Part shown: positions 22,378 to 32,447 of the stretch, piece by piece
How the letters are laid out: every line of letters begins with the position of its first letter
Numbering within the stretch: position 1 is the first letter of the stretch
Notes under the pieces: generated by a model
What the model was told of the DNA's origin: nothing
Database searches by the model: none
Seen by the model: the letters and a program-made list of their open reading frames with translations, nothing else
Origin: Rhizobiaceae bacterium
GTDB taxonomy: Bacteria > Pseudomonadota > Alphaproteobacteria > Rhizobiales > Rhizobiaceae
Assembly: GCA_905339215.1 (NCBI GenBank)
Contig: CAJPFN010000077.1
Coordinates: 1-64,000 of the forward strand
Length of the DNA: 64,000 bases
Direction: 5' to 3'
Made by a program: the position numbers and the translations under genes

Positions 22378-25026
22378 CTACTCCACGCTCTCAGCGGCGG
22401 CCGTCTTGCGCTTCGGTCTGGCGGCGGCCTTACCGGACTTCGCCTTCGTCGATTTCGCACCGGCCGATTTCGCGGCGCCGGACTTCGCCACGGCCCGGCC
22501 GCGGGCGGGCTTGCCGCCGGCCTTGGCCTCGCGTTCCGCGATGAGCACCAGCGCCTCGTCGAGCGTCACGCTCGCCGGGTCCTTGCCCTTGGGCAGTGTG
22601 GCGTTGACCTTGCCCCAGTTGACATAGGGTCCGTAGCGGCCGTCGCGCACGGTGACGGCGCCGCCGCCGGGGTGGGCGCCGAGGTCCTTCAGTGCGGCCG
22701 GCGCACCGCCGCGGCTGCCGCGAACCTTGGACTGCTTCTCCGCGATCACCGCCACCGCCCGGTTGAGGCCGATGGAGAAGACGTCCTCGATGCTGTCGAG
22801 ATTGGCATAGGTCCCGTCGTGCAGGACGAACGGCCCGTACCGGCCGAGGCCGGCGGAGATCATCTTGCCGGTCTCGGGATGCTTGCCGATGTCGCGTGGC
22901 AGCGACAGTAGCGCCAACGCCTTCTCATGATCGATGCTGTCGGGAGCCCAGCCCTTCGGCAGGCTGGAACGCTTGGGTTCCTTGCCGTCGCCGCGCTGCA
23001 GATAGGGGCCGAACCGGCCCGACCGAAGCGTGATCTCCTCGCCGGTGTACGGGTCCTTTCCCAGGACCTTCGGACCCTCGGCGTCAGCACCGCCGTCGGC
23101 GTTTTCGGCGCCGAACTGGCGGGTGTAGTTGCATTCCGGGTAGTTCGAGCAGCCGATGAAGCCGCCGCTGCGGCCAAGCCTCAGCGACAGCGTGCCGGAG
23201 CCGCATTTCGGGCAGGTGCGCGGATTGGAGCCGTCCTCGCGCACGGGGAACAGCAGCGGAGCGAGATCCTCGTTCAACGCATCCAGCACCTCGGAGATGC
23301 GCAGGTCCTTGATGTCGTCGATGGCGGCGGAGAAGTCGCGCCAGAAGTCGCGCAGGACGTCCTTCCAGGCGAGTCGGCCGTCGGAAATCTCGTCCAGCTT
23401 CTCCTCCAGCGAGGCGGTGAAGTCGTACTCGACATATTTGCGGAAGAAGCTTTCAAGGAAGGCCGACAGCAGCCGGCCCTTGGCCTGCGGGATCAGCCGC
23501 CGCTTGTCGATGGTGACGTACTCGCGGTCTTCCAGCGTCTTCAGGATCGCCGTGTAGGTGGAGGGCCGGCCGATGCCGAGTTCCTCCAGCTTCTTGATCA
23601 GGGTTGCCTCGGTGTAGCGCGGCGGCGGCTCGGTGGTGTGCCGCGTGACGTCGATCTTCTCGCGGGTCAGCGCCTCGCCGGCCCTGATCTCGGGCAGACG
23701 GCGGTTCTCCTCGTCCTCGGCGTCGTCTTCCTTCTGGTCCGTGTAGGCGGCGATGAAGCCGTCGAAACGGACGACGGAGCCGACGGCGCGCAGGCTCGCG
23801 GTGCGGCCGGCATTGACTGCCTCGATCTCGACCGTGGTCCGCTCGATCTCCGCGGGCTGCATCTGGCTGGCGATGGCGCGCTTCCAGATCAGGTCGTAGA
23901 GACGGAACTGATCAGCATCGAGGTATTTGCGGACGGTTGCCGGCGTGCGGAAGAAATCCGTCGGGCGGATCGCCTCGTGGGCTTCCTGGGCGTTCTTCGC
24001 CTTGGTCGAATAGTAGCGCGGCTTTTCGGGAAGGTAGTTTTCGCCGAACTCCCTGGCGATGGCCGCACGCGCCGCGCCGATCGCCTCGGGCGCCATCTGG
24101 ACGCCGTCGGTTCGCATGTAGGTGATCAGGCCGGCGGCCTCGCCGCCGACGTCGATGCCTTCGTACAACCGCTGTGCGACCTGCATCGTCCGCGAGGCGG
24201 AGAAACCGAGCCGCGAGGACGCCGCCTGCTGCAGCGTCGAGGTGGTGAAGGGCGGCCCCGGATTGCGCTTGGTCGGCTTCGCTTCGACGGAAGCCGCACG
24301 GAAAGCCGCACCCTCGAGCATCGCGCGGATGCCGTCGGCCTGCGCCTGCGAGGAAATGTCCAGCTTCTGCAGGCGCTTGCCTTCGTAACCCGTCAATCGC
24401 GCCTCGAACGTGTCGGAGCGCGGCGTGCCGAGGATCGCGGCGATCTGCCAATAGTCCTCACGCACGAACTTCTCGATCTCGACCTCGCGGTCGGAGACGA
24501 GCCGCAGCGCCACGGACTGCACCCGGCCGGCCGAGCGCGAGCCCGGCAGCTTGCGCCAGAGCACCGGAGACAGGGTGAAGCCGACGAGATAGTCGAGCGC
24601 ACGTCGCGCCAGATAGGCGTCGACCAGCGGCGCGTCGATCTCGCGCGGATGGGCCATCGCGTCGAGGACGGACTGCTTGGTTATGGCGTTGAAGACCACG
24701 CGCCGGACCGGCTTGTCCTTGAGCACGCGCTTGCTCTTCAGGACCTCCAGCACGTGCCAGGAGATCGCTTCTCCCTCGCGATCGGGGTCGGTGGCGAGGA
24801 TGAGGCCGTCCGCCTCCTTCACCGCCTTGGCGATATCGGAAAGGCGCTTCGACGACGCGCCGTCGACTTCCCACGACATGGAGAAATCGTCGTCCGGCCG
24901 GACGGAACCGTCCTTCGCCGGCAGGTCGCGGACGTGGCCGAACGAGGCAAGAACCGTGAAGTTCCGTCCGAGATACTTGTTGATGGTCTTCGCCTTTGCG
25001 GGCGATTCGACGACGACGACGTCCAT
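22378..25026 (-). CDS. topA: DNA topoisomerase I (type IA)
   Basis: 882 residues. The Toprim domain opens the protein (VVVVESPAKAKTINKYLG) with the DPDREGEAISWH metal site; the catalytic tyrosine is in LITYMRTDGVQM. After the core comes one CxxC...CxxxxxC zinc finger (CPKCGSGTL / GCSNYPEC), then repeated Topo C-terminal modules containing GRFGPYLQ, GRYGPFVL and GRYGPYVN, and a final Lys/Ala-rich low-complexity tail of about 40 residues. It relaxes negative supercoils behind RNA polymerase. AGGATC precedes the ATG. Confidence 0.97.
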   Translation of the reverse strand: MDVVVVESPAKAKTINKYLGRNFTVLASFGHVRDLPAKDGSVRPDDDFSMSWEVDGASSKRLSDIAKAVKEADGLILATDPDREGEAISWHVLEVLKSKRVLKDKPVRRVVFNAITKQSVLDAMAHPREIDAPLVDAYLARRALDYLVGFTLSPVLWRKLPGSRSAGRVQSVALRLVSDREVEIEKFVREDYWQIAAILGTPRSDTFEARLTGYEGKRLQKLDISSQAQADGIRAMLEGAAFRAASVEAKPTKRNPGPPFTTSTLQQAASSRLGFSASRTMQVAQRLYEGIDVGGEAAGLITYMRTDGVQMAPEAIGAARAAIAREFGENYLPEKPRYYSTKAKNAQEAHEAIRPTDFFRTPATVRKYLDADQFRLYDLIWKRAIASQMQPAEIERTTVEIEAVNAGRTASLRAVGSVVRFDGFIAAYTDQKEDDAEDEENRRLPEIRAGEALTREKIDVTRHTTEPPPRYTEATLIKKLEELGIGRPSTYTAILKTLEDREYVTIDKRRLIPQAKGRLLSAFLESFFRKYVEYDFTASLEEKLDEISDGRLAWKDVLRDFWRDFSAAIDDIKDLRISEVLDALNEDLAPLLFPVREDGSNPRTCPKCGSGTLSLRLGRSGGFIGCSNYPECNYTRQFGAENADGGADAEGPKVLGKDPYTGEEITLRSGRFGPYLQRGDGKEPKRSSLPKGWAPDSIDHEKALALLSLPRDIGKHPETGKMISAGLGRYGPFVLHDGTYANLDSIEDVFSIGLNRAVAVIAEKQSKVRGSRGGAPAALKDLGAHPGGGAVTVRDGRYGPYVNWGKVNATLPKGKDPASVTLDEALVLIAEREAKAGGKPARGRAVAKSGAAKSAGAKSTKAKSGKAAARPKRKTAAAESVE

Positions 25027-25094
25027 TTGATCCTGATGTATTTTCTTGCGGCGCAGTGCCGGAAGCGTCTGGGGCGATATGCGAGTCGGTCCGT

Positions 25095-25123
25095 CACATG
25101 GCTGCGCTTTGGCGCCCGGTCAA
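25095..25123 (-). promoter_or_regulatory. topA: Possible topA promoter
   Basis: On the minus strand TTGACC (25123-25118) and CATGTG (25100-25095) are separated by 17 bases and lie about 70 bases before the topA start. The -35 is near consensus and the -10 is weak. This is a pattern match only. Nothing else in the 274-base gap between topA and the small gene at 25301 could be recognised. Confidence 0.3.
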
Positions 25124-25300
25124 GTGCGACGGCACAAATCGACGGTGTTTGGCGTCCGATGCTACCGTCCCGTCATCCGGACGGATGTTGCAATTTTAGG
25201 TAAAAGTAATGTAACCAGAACTACCGAAGATTGCATGTCTTCCACTGCCCGTGGGCGGCCCGACAGGCCACCCGTCGGCCGAAACCCGGAGTGACAGAAA

Positions 25301-25504
25301 ATGCGCCGGACGCCCGAAAAGGGACATGGCGATACCGTCGCCTACCTGCATGCGATGCTGGGCGAACTCCGCGACATGGCCGAGGCGGAGAGGTTCGACA
25401 TGCTCGCCTACCTGATCGACATGGCCTACACGGAGGCCGGGGACATCATCCGCGGCAGGCGGCCGTCACGTCTCGGAAAGCAGGAGAGAAACGGAACCGC
25501 CTGA
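25301..25504 (+). CDS. Small conserved hypothetical protein (67 aa)
   Basis: 67 residues with an ATG preceded at 8 bases by GGAG. The centre (AYLHAMLGELRDMAEAERFDMLAYLIDMAYTEAGDII) predicts two amphipathic helices and resembles a family of small acidic rhizobial proteins of unknown function, as far as I recall. The last 39 bases overlap the 3' end of dprA on the opposite strand. It stands alone, divergent from topA and convergent with dprA. Confidence 0.7.
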   Translation: MRRTPEKGHGDTVAYLHAMLGELRDMAEAERFDMLAYLIDMAYTEAGDIIRGRRPSRLGKQERNGTA

Positions 25505-26608
25505 ATGGCGTTCGAGCCGGCCGGCGAGGTCGAGTTCGAGCAGGATCATGAACACCATCGCGGGATGCAGCCCGGTGTGCCGAATGATTTCGTCGATCTG
25601 AACCGGAACGGGTCCGAGCGCTTCGACGACCCTTGCCCGATCGTCGTCGCCCGGGGGAGGGGCCGAAGAAAAATCCGGTGGTTCATCGAGCGTTTCCGGT
25701 CCGGGGAGGGTGCGACCGAGCAGGGGCGCGACCTGCTCGAGGACGTCGCGGGCCTCGGTGACGAGGATCGCCCCGTCCTTCAGGAGGCCGTTGGTGCCCG
25801 CCGCCCGCGGGTCGAGGGGGGAGCCCGGAACGGCGAACACCAGTCGTCCCAGTTCGCCGGCAAGCCGGGCGCTGATGAGCGAGCCGGACCGGCGCGCCGC
25901 CTCGACGACGACGAGGCCCAGCGAGAGCCCGGCCACGATCCGATTGCGGCGCGGGAAGTCCCGTGCCCGCGGTTCCCAGCCGAATGGCATTTCGGTGATC
26001 AGCGCGCCGCCGCGTGCGGCGATCTCACGGCAGAGTTCCTCGTTCTCGGGCGGGTAGGGACGATCCAGCCCGCCGGCGAGGACGGCGACGGTTCCCGTGG
26101 CGAGGCCGCCCTCATGGGCGGCGGTGTCGATGCCTCGGGCCAGCCCGGAAACGATCGCATATCCATTCGTCCCGAGGTCGGCGGCGAGCGTACGCGCCAT
26201 CTTGATGCCGGCGAGCGAGGCGTTGCGCGCGCCGACGATGGCGACGGGCGGCAACTGGAAGACGGCGGGTTCTCCCTGGATGGCGACCAGCGGAGGCGGC
26301 TGGTCCATTCGCCGCAGGATCGGCGGGTACTCCGGTTCGCCGATCGCGACGAACGACGCGCCGACGCGCGTCGCGGCCTCGATCTCGGCTTCGGCCTCAG
26401 CGACCGACGGTATGCGCGGCGGACGGCTGGCGCCGCCCGAGCGGACCAGTTCGGGGAGCATGGCCAGCGCTGCCTCCGCCGAACCGAACCTGTTGATCAG
26501 GTCGCGGAACGTCGCCGGACCGACATTCTCCGTGCGGATGAGCCGCAGCCAGCCGATGCGCTGCCGGTCGCTGAGGCGGGCGCCTCCGGCGGCCGGCGCG
26601 GACTTCAT
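25466..26608 (-). CDS. dprA: DNA-processing protein DprA (Smf)
   Basis: 380 residues. An N-terminal helical/SAM-like region is followed by the Rossmann-like DprA core with [41 protein letters not shown] and [13 protein letters not shown], and by a C-terminal winged helix ([19 protein letters not shown]). It binds single-stranded DNA and loads RecA during transformation or recombination. It overlaps plsY by 4 bases (ATGA) and the 67-residue gene by 39 bases on the other strand. No other competence gene is nearby. Confidence 0.93.
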   Translation of the reverse strand: MKSAPAAGGARLSDRQRIGWLRLIRTENVGPATFRDLINRFGSAEAALAMLPELVRSGGASRPPRIPSVAEAEAEIEAATRVGASFVAIGEPEYPPILRRMDQPPPLVAIQGEPAVFQLPPVAIVGARNASLAGIKMARTLAADLGTNGYAIVSGLARGIDTAAHEGGLATGTVAVLAGGLDRPYPPENEELCREIAARGGALITEMPFGWEPRARDFPRRNRIVAGLSLGLVVVEAARRSGSLISARLAGELGRLVFAVPGSPLDPRAAGTNGLLKDGAILVTEARDVLEQVAPLLGRTLPGPETLDEPPDFSSAPPPGDDDRARVVEALGPVPVQIDEIIRHTGLHPAMVFMILLELDLAGRLERHSGGSVSLLLSET

Positions 26609-27219
26609 CCCTTGGCTCCGATCCGCGATTCGGTTCCCGAAATGAGCCGGCCGATGTTGGCCCGGTGCTTGGCGAAGACGATCACGCTGAGCACGGCAAA
26701 GAGGAGAGCCGCATCCGGATGGTCAAGAACGTAGAGCGCGACCGGCGTGATGACGGCGGCGACCAGCGCGGCGAGCGAGGAGTAGCGCGTGGCGAAGGCG
26801 ACTGCGAGCCAGACGACGGCGAAGACGAGGGCGCCCATCCAAGCCAACCCGATCAGGACGCCGAGATAGGTGGCGACGCCCTTGCCGCCCTTGAAGCCGA
26901 GCCATACGGGAAAGAGATGGCCGAGGAAGGCGCCGAAGCCGGCGACGATGGCCAAGTCGGGTCCCCACCTGCCGGCGACGAGCACGGCCGCCGTGCCCTT
27001 CAGCGCGTCGAGGAGCAGGGTGAGGGCGGCCAGGCCCTTGTTTCCGGTGCGCAGCACGTTGGTGGCGCCGATGTTGCCGGAACCGATGCGGCGCACGTCA
27101 CCCAGCCCGGCCGCGCGCGTGACGACGAGGCCGAAGGGAATGGAGCCGAGGAGGTAGCCGAAGGCCAGTGCGGCCAGCAGCATGGGCAATGCGGATTGCC
27201 AGATCGTCGGATCCGTCAT
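26605..27219 (-). CDS. plsY: Glycerol-3-phosphate acyltransferase PlsY
   Basis: 204 residues from the ATG at 27219 ([12 protein letters not shown]), normal for PlsY, with about five membrane helices. The conserved cytoplasmic loops are visible: [20 protein letters not shown] and [18 protein letters not shown]. It transfers an acyl group from acyl-phosphate to glycerol-3-phosphate, making lysophosphatidate in the inner membrane. Its partner PlsX is not in the window; CdsA, which uses the later product phosphatidate, is at 62554. The gene follows the pseudo-dihydroorotase by 32 bases. Confidence 0.95.
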   Translation of the reverse strand: MTDPTIWQSALPMLLAALAFGYLLGSIPFGLVVTRAAGLGDVRRIGSGNIGATNVLRTGNKGLAALTLLLDALKGTAAVLVAGRWGPDLAIVAGFGAFLGHLFPVWLGFKGGKGVATYLGVLIGLAWMGALVFAVVWLAVAFATRYSSLAALVAAVITPVALYVLDHPDAALLFAVLSVIVFAKHRANIGRLISGTESRIGAKG

Positions 27220-27251
27220 GAAATCCCTCCGCCTTCGCCTCGAAGCCGTGT

Positions 27252-28538
27252 TCAGGCCGAAAACACTGTGCGACCCGCGACCATCGTTTGCAAGACCTTG
27301 CCCTGCAGCCGCGCGCCCTCGAAGCAGGTGTTCTTGGAGCGGGAGCGAAGGCCGGATTCCGAGACGATCCACGGTTCGTCGAGGTCGACGAGCGCGAGGT
27401 CCGCGGGCGCACCCGGTGCGAGCGTACCGCCCGGCAGTCCGAACAGACGAGCCGGCGCGGTCGACAGGACCTCGATCAGCCGAAGGAGGGGGACATCGCC
27501 ATTGTGGTAGAGACGCAGCGCCACGGGAAGCAGCGTCTCCAGCCCGATCGCGCCGGCCGCGGCGTCGGCGAAAGGCAGGCGCTTGGTATCGACGTCCTGC
27601 GGGTCGTGCGAGGAGACGACGATATCGATGGTGCCGTCGCGCAAGGCCTCGACCATGGCGGCACGGTCGTCTTCGGCGCGCAGCGGCGGCGACAGGCGGA
27701 AGAAGGTGCGATACTCGCCGATGTCGTTCTCGTTGAGCGACAGATGGTTGATCGAGACGCCGGCGGTGACGCGCGCACCGTCGGCCTTGGCGCGGGCGAT
27801 CGCGGCGGCGGACATGGCGGTCGATATCTTTGCCGCGTGGTAGGCGCCGCGGGTGAGCCGCGCCAAAGCGAGGTCGCGCTCGAGCGGGATGAGCTCTGCC
27901 TCGCGCGGGATGCCGGAGAGGCCAAGCCAGCTTGCGTAGAGACCTTCGTTCATGACGCCCGATGCGCCGAGGTCGGCGTCCTGCGTCTCGTGGGCGATGA
28001 CGGCGTCGAAGTCGCGGGCGTAGGTCAGCGCCCGGCGCATGACCAGGCTCGAAGCGATGGTGTGCCGGCCGTCGGTGAAGGCGACGGCGCCGGCCTCGCG
28101 CAGGAGGCCGAACTCGGTCATCTCGCGGCCGTCGAGGTTCTTGGTGATCGCGGCGGCGGGATGGACGTTGACGCAGGCCGTGTCGCGCGCGGTGCGCAGG
28201 ACGAACTCGACCAGGGCGATGTCGTCGATCGCCGGATCGGTGTCGGGCATCATGACGAAGGACGTGACGCCGCCGGCCGCCGCCGCGAGGCTTGCCGAGG
28301 CGAGCGTCTCGCGGTGCTCCGCACCCGGCTCGCCGACGAAGACGCGGCCGTCGACCAAGCCCGGCACGATCGTCTTGCCGAAGCAGTCGATCATCTCGGC
28401 GCCCGCGGGCGCGCCCTGGTTCAGTGCGTCCGCGCCGGCGGCGGCGATACGGCCGTTGTCGACGATGACGGCGCCGATCTCGTCGACGCCGCGCGAGGGA
28501 TCGACGATGCGCGCGCCGGTGAAGACCGTGGTCCTCAT
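27252..28538 (-). CDS. Non-catalytic dihydroorotase homologue (PyrC')
   Basis: 428 residues with the full amidohydrolase layout of type I dihydroorotase, but the metal site is destroyed. The HxH of the PGLVDxHxHxREPG motif is R65-V-F67 (GRVFVGEPG); the His of the usual HVST strand is K237 (YHAAKIST); the catalytic Asp of TDHAPH is replaced by Ser (about S310, VSSHDPQD). H183 and D156 remain. Such pseudo-dihydroorotases partner aspartate transcarbamoylase in other bacteria as a structural subunit. The gene overlaps pyrB by 4 bases, supporting a complex. An active PyrC must be encoded elsewhere. Automated annotation would call this pyrC. Confidence 0.88.
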   Translation of the reverse strand: MRTTVFTGARIVDPSRGVDEIGAVIVDNGRIAAAGADALNQGAPAGAEMIDCFGKTIVPGLVDGRVFVGEPGAEHRETLASASLAAAAGGVTSFVMMPDTDPAIDDIALVEFVLRTARDTACVNVHPAAAITKNLDGREMTEFGLLREAGAVAFTDGRHTIASSLVMRRALTYARDFDAVIAHETQDADLGASGVMNEGLYASWLGLSGIPREAELIPLERDLALARLTRGAYHAAKISTAMSAAAIARAKADGARVTAGVSINHLSLNENDIGEYRTFFRLSPPLRAEDDRAAMVEALRDGTIDIVVSSHDPQDVDTKRLPFADAAAGAIGLETLLPVALRLYHNGDVPLLRLIEVLSTAPARLFGLPGGTLAPGAPADLALVDLDEPWIVSESGLRSRSKNTCFEGARLQGKVLQTMVAGRTVFSA

Positions 28539-29500
28539 GGGGCCGCCCCCACGGCGTTGCGGCGCGGGTCGAGGAGGACCTCCATGACCGCCATGCGCAC
28601 GGCGACCCCCATCTCGACCTGCTCCTGGATGACGCTCTGCGGGCCGTCGGCGATTTCCGAGGCAATCTCGACGCCGCGGTTCATCGGCCCGGGATGCATG
28701 ACCAGCGCATCCTCCTTCGCCGCCTTCAGCTTCTCGGCATCGAGGCCGAAATAGCGGAAATACTCCCGCACCGACGGCACGAAGGCGCCGGCCATGCGCT
28801 CGCGCTGGAGCCTGAGCATCATGACGACGTCGGCGCCCTTCAGCCCATCGGCCATCGAACGGTGGACTTCGACGCCCATACGCTCGATGCCCGAGGGCAA
28901 GAGCGTCGAGGGCGCGACGACGCGAACGGTCGCGCCGAGTGCGTTGAGCAGCAGGATGTTGGAGCGCGCCACACGCGAATGCAGCACGTCACCGCAGATC
29001 GCTACGACGAGGCGCGCGATCGGCCCGCGGGCGCGGCGGATGGTGAGTGCGTCGAGCAGGGCCTGGGTCGGATGCTCGTGGGCGCCGTCGCCGGCGTTGA
29101 CGACCGAGCAGCCGACCTTCTGAGCAAGCAGCGCCGCCGCACCAGCCGACTGGTGGCGGATGATCAGGATGTCGGGCCGCATGGCGTTGAGCGTCATCGC
29201 CGTGTCGATCAGCGTCTCGCCCTTCTTTACAGACGAACTGCCGACCGACATGTTCATGACGTCGGCGCCGAGACGCTTTCCCGCGAGTTCGAAGGAGGAC
29301 TGCGTGCGCGTCGAGGCCTCGTAGAAGAGGTTGATCTGGGTGCGGCCGCGCAGGGTCGACGTCTTCTTCTCGTGACGCCGGGAAATGGCGACCGCCTCGT
29401 CGGCGCGGTCGAGCAGGAATTCGATGTCGGCGGGGGACAGATCGCGGATGCCCAGCAGGTGCCGGTGTGCAAAGAGCGGCGGGTGTGTAGCGGCGGTCAT
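28535..29500 (-). CDS. pyrB: Aspartate carbamoyltransferase catalytic subunit
   Basis: 321 residues. It joins carbamoyl phosphate and aspartate to give carbamoyl-aspartate, the committed step of pyrimidine synthesis. The carbamoyl-phosphate loop [11 protein letters not shown], the HPTQALLD motif ([12 protein letters not shown]) and the late [11 protein letters not shown] loop are intact. No regulatory PyrI is nearby; the downstream non-catalytic dihydroorotase, coupled by an ATGA overlap, probably completes the holoenzyme. With pyrH at 60473 it is one of two pyrimidine genes in the window, not linked. Confidence 0.96.
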   Translation of the reverse strand: MTAATHPPLFAHRHLLGIRDLSPADIEFLLDRADEAVAISRRHEKKTSTLRGRTQINLFYEASTRTQSSFELAGKRLGADVMNMSVGSSSVKKGETLIDTAMTLNAMRPDILIIRHQSAGAAALLAQKVGCSVVNAGDGAHEHPTQALLDALTIRRARGPIARLVVAICGDVLHSRVARSNILLLNALGATVRVVAPSTLLPSGIERMGVEVHRSMADGLKGADVVMMLRLQRERMAGAFVPSVREYFRYFGLDAEKLKAAKEDALVMHPGPMNRGVEIASEIADGPQSVIQEQVEMGVAVRMAVMEVLLDPRRNAVGAAP

Positions 29501-29689
29501 GTCAAGGCGCTGCTATAGGCGGGCAGGCGGTGCATCGCAAGCGTCGAGCCCGGGCGGAGGCCCTTGTCCAAGGGAATTTCAACCACATCATCGCGATGCC
29601 GGATTCTTCGCGATCAGCCGGCCATCGGCTATAAGGTCGTCGGCAGCCCGGATTCGCGGCAGGCCGTCATTCCAGCCGAAGGACGATCG

Positions 29690-31315
29690 GTGAACCACGA
29701 CGTCACGAACCAGCCGCCGCCGCTCGCCGGGTCCAACGCATGGCGCGGCGATCCGCTCCTCGTGCAACTTGCCGAAACCTTCTCCCCGGCGGTGCGCAAG
29801 GACCTCGACGTGCAGGGCCGCTTCGTCATGAGCCCGGAGGCGCAGGATCTCGCCCGGCTCGCCAACAGCGAACTGCCCAAGCTGAGGACGCACGACAGGC
29901 ACGGCCGCCGCGCCGACCTGGTCGAGTTCCATCCGGCATACCACGCATTGATGCGGCGCGCCGTGGCAACGGGTCTTCACTCTTCGGTCTGGGAAAACGG
30001 TGAAACCGAGGTCGGCCGCCGGCACCAGGTTCGCGCGGCGCGGTTCTATCTCACCGCCGAACTCGAATGCGGGCACCTCTGCCCGATCACCATGACGAGC
30101 GCGTCACTGGCGGCGCTGATGGCCAGTCCGAAGCTCTTCCGTGAATGGGCGCCGCGCGTCACCACGCGAAAGTACGACCATTCTCAGAAGCCGCCGGTCG
30201 AAAAGGCCGGCCTCACCCTCGGCATGGGCATGACCGAGAAGCAAGGCGGCACCGATGTGCGTGCCAACACGACGCGCGCCGAACGCGCCGGCGGCGGCTT
30301 CTATCGCCTCAGCGGCCACAAATGGTTCATGTCGGCGCCGATGTGCGACGCCTTCCTGATGCTGGCGCAGGCGCCCGAAGGGCTGTCGTGTTTCCTCGTC
30401 CCGCGCATCCTCGGCGACGGCAACGGCAACGGCCTCCACTTCCAGCGGCTGAAGGAGAAGCTCGGCAACCGCTCCAACGCCTCGTCCGAGGTGGAGGTCG
30501 ACAACGCAATCGGCGAGATGGTCGGTGAGCCGGGCGCCGGCGTGCGCACGATCATGGACATGGTGACGCTGACCAGGCTCGACTGCGCGGTAGCCTCCGC
30601 CGGCCTGATGCGCGCCGGCCTCGCCGAGGCGGTGCATCACTGCCGGCACCGCAGCGTGTTCGGCACGGCGCTGATCGACCAGCCGCTGATGCAGCGGGTT
30701 CTTGCCGACATGGCGCTCGACGTCGCGGCAGCGACGGCGCTCGCCTTCCGCCTGGCGCGTTCGTTCGACGAGGCCGCCAGCGACCGCGGGGAGGCGGCGT
30801 TCGCCCGCGCCATGACCGCGGTGGTGAAGTACTGGGTCTGCAAGATCGCGCCGCCGCTGCTCTACGAGGCGATGGAGTGTCTCGGCGGCAACGGCTATGT
30901 CGAGGAGGCGCCGCTGGCGCGCTACTACCGTGAAGCGCCGGTCAACGCGATCTGGGAAGGCTCGGGCAACGTCATGGCGCTCGACGTGCTGCGCGTCCTC
31001 TCCAAGGGCCCCGGCCTGTTCGGCGACGTCCTGGCGGGCATCGAGAAGGATCTCGGCGCCACCGGCGCCGGAACCATCGGCGTGCTGCGCGCCGCCATGC
31101 AGGTGGCGAGTTCGGACGAAGGCTCGGCGCGAATCCTCACTGAGCAGCTCGCGCTCTCCGCCGCCGCCGCGGAACTGCGCCGGCTGGGCGCCGGGCGGAT
31201 TGCCGACGCCTTCATCGAGACGCGTCTCGCCGGCCAGTGGCGGGGCACTTACGGCATGCTCGACGCCCGCCACGACGCGCGGCTCATCGTCGACACGCTC
31301 TATCCGGCGAACTGA
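29690..31315 (+). CDS. AidB-like acyl-CoA dehydrogenase
   Basis: 541 residues from a GTG at 29690, chosen for GAAGGA 7 bases upstream and because the result equals the length of E. coli AidB; an ATG at 29564 adds an unlikely tail. Seen: TEKQGGTDVRANTT (FAD/substrate loop), SGHKWFMSAPMCDAFLMLAQA, and the AidB-type ECLGGNGYVEE and EGSGNVMALDVLRVL. AidB is induced in the alkylation response of E. coli and binds DNA and FAD; in Brucella an AidB homologue is polar and linked to division. Whether this one acts on isovaleryl-CoA, DNA or both cannot be decided. It overlaps the next gene's end by 16 bases. Confidence 0.88.
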   Translation: MNHDVTNQPPPLAGSNAWRGDPLLVQLAETFSPAVRKDLDVQGRFVMSPEAQDLARLANSELPKLRTHDRHGRRADLVEFHPAYHALMRRAVATGLHSSVWENGETEVGRRHQVRAARFYLTAELECGHLCPITMTSASLAALMASPKLFREWAPRVTTRKYDHSQKPPVEKAGLTLGMGMTEKQGGTDVRANTTRAERAGGGFYRLSGHKWFMSAPMCDAFLMLAQAPEGLSCFLVPRILGDGNGNGLHFQRLKEKLGNRSNASSEVEVDNAIGEMVGEPGAGVRTIMDMVTLTRLDCAVASAGLMRAGLAEAVHHCRHRSVFGTALIDQPLMQRVLADMALDVAAATALAFRLARSFDEAASDRGEAAFARAMTAVVKYWVCKIAPPLLYEAMECLGGNGYVEEAPLARYYREAPVNAIWEGSGNVMALDVLRVLSKGPGLFGDVLAGIEKDLGATGAGTIGVLRAAMQVASSDEGSARILTEQLALSAAAAELRRLGAGRIADAFIETRLAGQWRGTYGMLDARHDARLIVDTLYPAN

Positions 31316-32235
31316 GCCGAGATCGCGAGAACGGCGGGGATGCTGACGAAGGACGCGACGGTCTGGAGGGTCGTTACCGCGGCATAGAGTTCGGCATCAC
31401 CGCCCATCTGCCGGGCGAGCAGATAGCCGTTCAATGCCGTCGGAACCGCGGCGCACAGCGCCAGATACTGAAGCTGCATGCCATCGAGGCCGAGCGCCAT
31501 GGCGATGCCGAGTAGCAGCGCGGGGAAGACCGCGAGTTTCAGGACCACGGGCAGCACGGTGGCGAAGCCCGGCCGCACCAGGTCGCCGGGTTTCAGCCCG
31601 GCGCCGATGACGACGAGACCCATACCGAGGGCTGCGCGTCCGACGAGGTCGAGCGTCTCCGCGAGCGGCGCGTAGAGGCCGCCCGGCACGAGGCGGACAA
31701 GGACGGCGGCGAGGGAGGCAAGAATCAGCGGATTGGTCACGACCTTCCACAGGACGTTGCCCCAGCGGGCGCCCTGGTCGGAGAACCGGGCGAGGACGAA
31801 GATCGAAGCCAGATTGATCGGGATGATGATCACGGCCATGACGAGCGCGACCACCGCGATTCCCTCCGGCGGGAAGATCTTCTCGGCGATCGCGAAGGCC
31901 ATGAAACCGTTCCAGCGCAGGGACGTCTGGAAGATGGACGAGAATTGGCCGGCGGAGACGAGCCCCGCGGCGCCGAACACCTTCCAGCACACGAACAGGA
32001 TGGCGCACATGGTGACGATTGCCGCGGCAAGCGCGATCATCATCACGTCGAGGGCGAGGCCGCGGAAATCGGCCTCGGCGATCGTGATGAACAAGAGCGT
32101 GGGATAGAGGAACCAGAAGCCGAGCTTCTCGAGGCCGGGCCACGTCGCGTCGTCGAATACCGGCGTCCGCCGCAGCAGATTGCCGACGAGGATCAGCAGG
32201 AAGACGGGGAGGATGCTTTCGAAGGTCGCAGTCAT
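31300..32235 (-). CDS. AEC family (auxin efflux carrier-like) transporter
   Basis: About 311 residues from the ATG at 32235 (MTATFESILPVFLLILVGN); the 20 residues further upstream are not membrane-like. Ten hydrophobic helices in two sets of five around a central loop (RFSDQGARWGNVLWKVVTNP) are typical of the AEC family, with the second half showing GMGLVVIGAGLKPGD and PTALNGYLLARQMGGD. Bacterial members carry malate, other carboxylates or unknown compounds. It converges with the acyl-CoA dehydrogenase gene and overlaps it by 16 bases. Confidence 0.88.
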   Translation of the reverse strand: MTATFESILPVFLLILVGNLLRRTPVFDDATWPGLEKLGFWFLYPTLLFITIAEADFRGLALDVMMIALAAAIVTMCAILFVCWKVFGAAGLVSAGQFSSIFQTSLRWNGFMAFAIAEKIFPPEGIAVVALVMAVIIIPINLASIFVLARFSDQGARWGNVLWKVVTNPLILASLAAVLVRLVPGGLYAPLAETLDLVGRAALGMGLVVIGAGLKPGDLVRPGFATVLPVVLKLAVFPALLLGIAMALGLDGMQLQYLALCAAVPTALNGYLLARQMGGDAELYAAVTTLQTVASFVSIPAVLAISAQFAG

Positions 32236-32447
32236 GTCGAATTCCGCCCGCGAAGAACCGACAGCCGCGTCGCCGTTCACGCAAGATTGAGCCACACGCG
32301 CTGCGGCAAGGGGAAAGCGTGGCCGCTGGTAGGCGTTGGCAGCCGTCGTGTAAAGCGGGGAAGCCGCGCCGTTAACCTTAACAAATGGTTTCCATTGCAG
32401 GGGACCCGGTTAACCGTCACCTTCGATAGCAAGCGAGCCTGGATTCG

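Noticed and set aside
27252-28538. Active dihydroorotase PyrC
   Set aside because: The essential metal ligands are replaced at R65, F67, K237 and about S310, so catalysis is not expected despite overall similarity.
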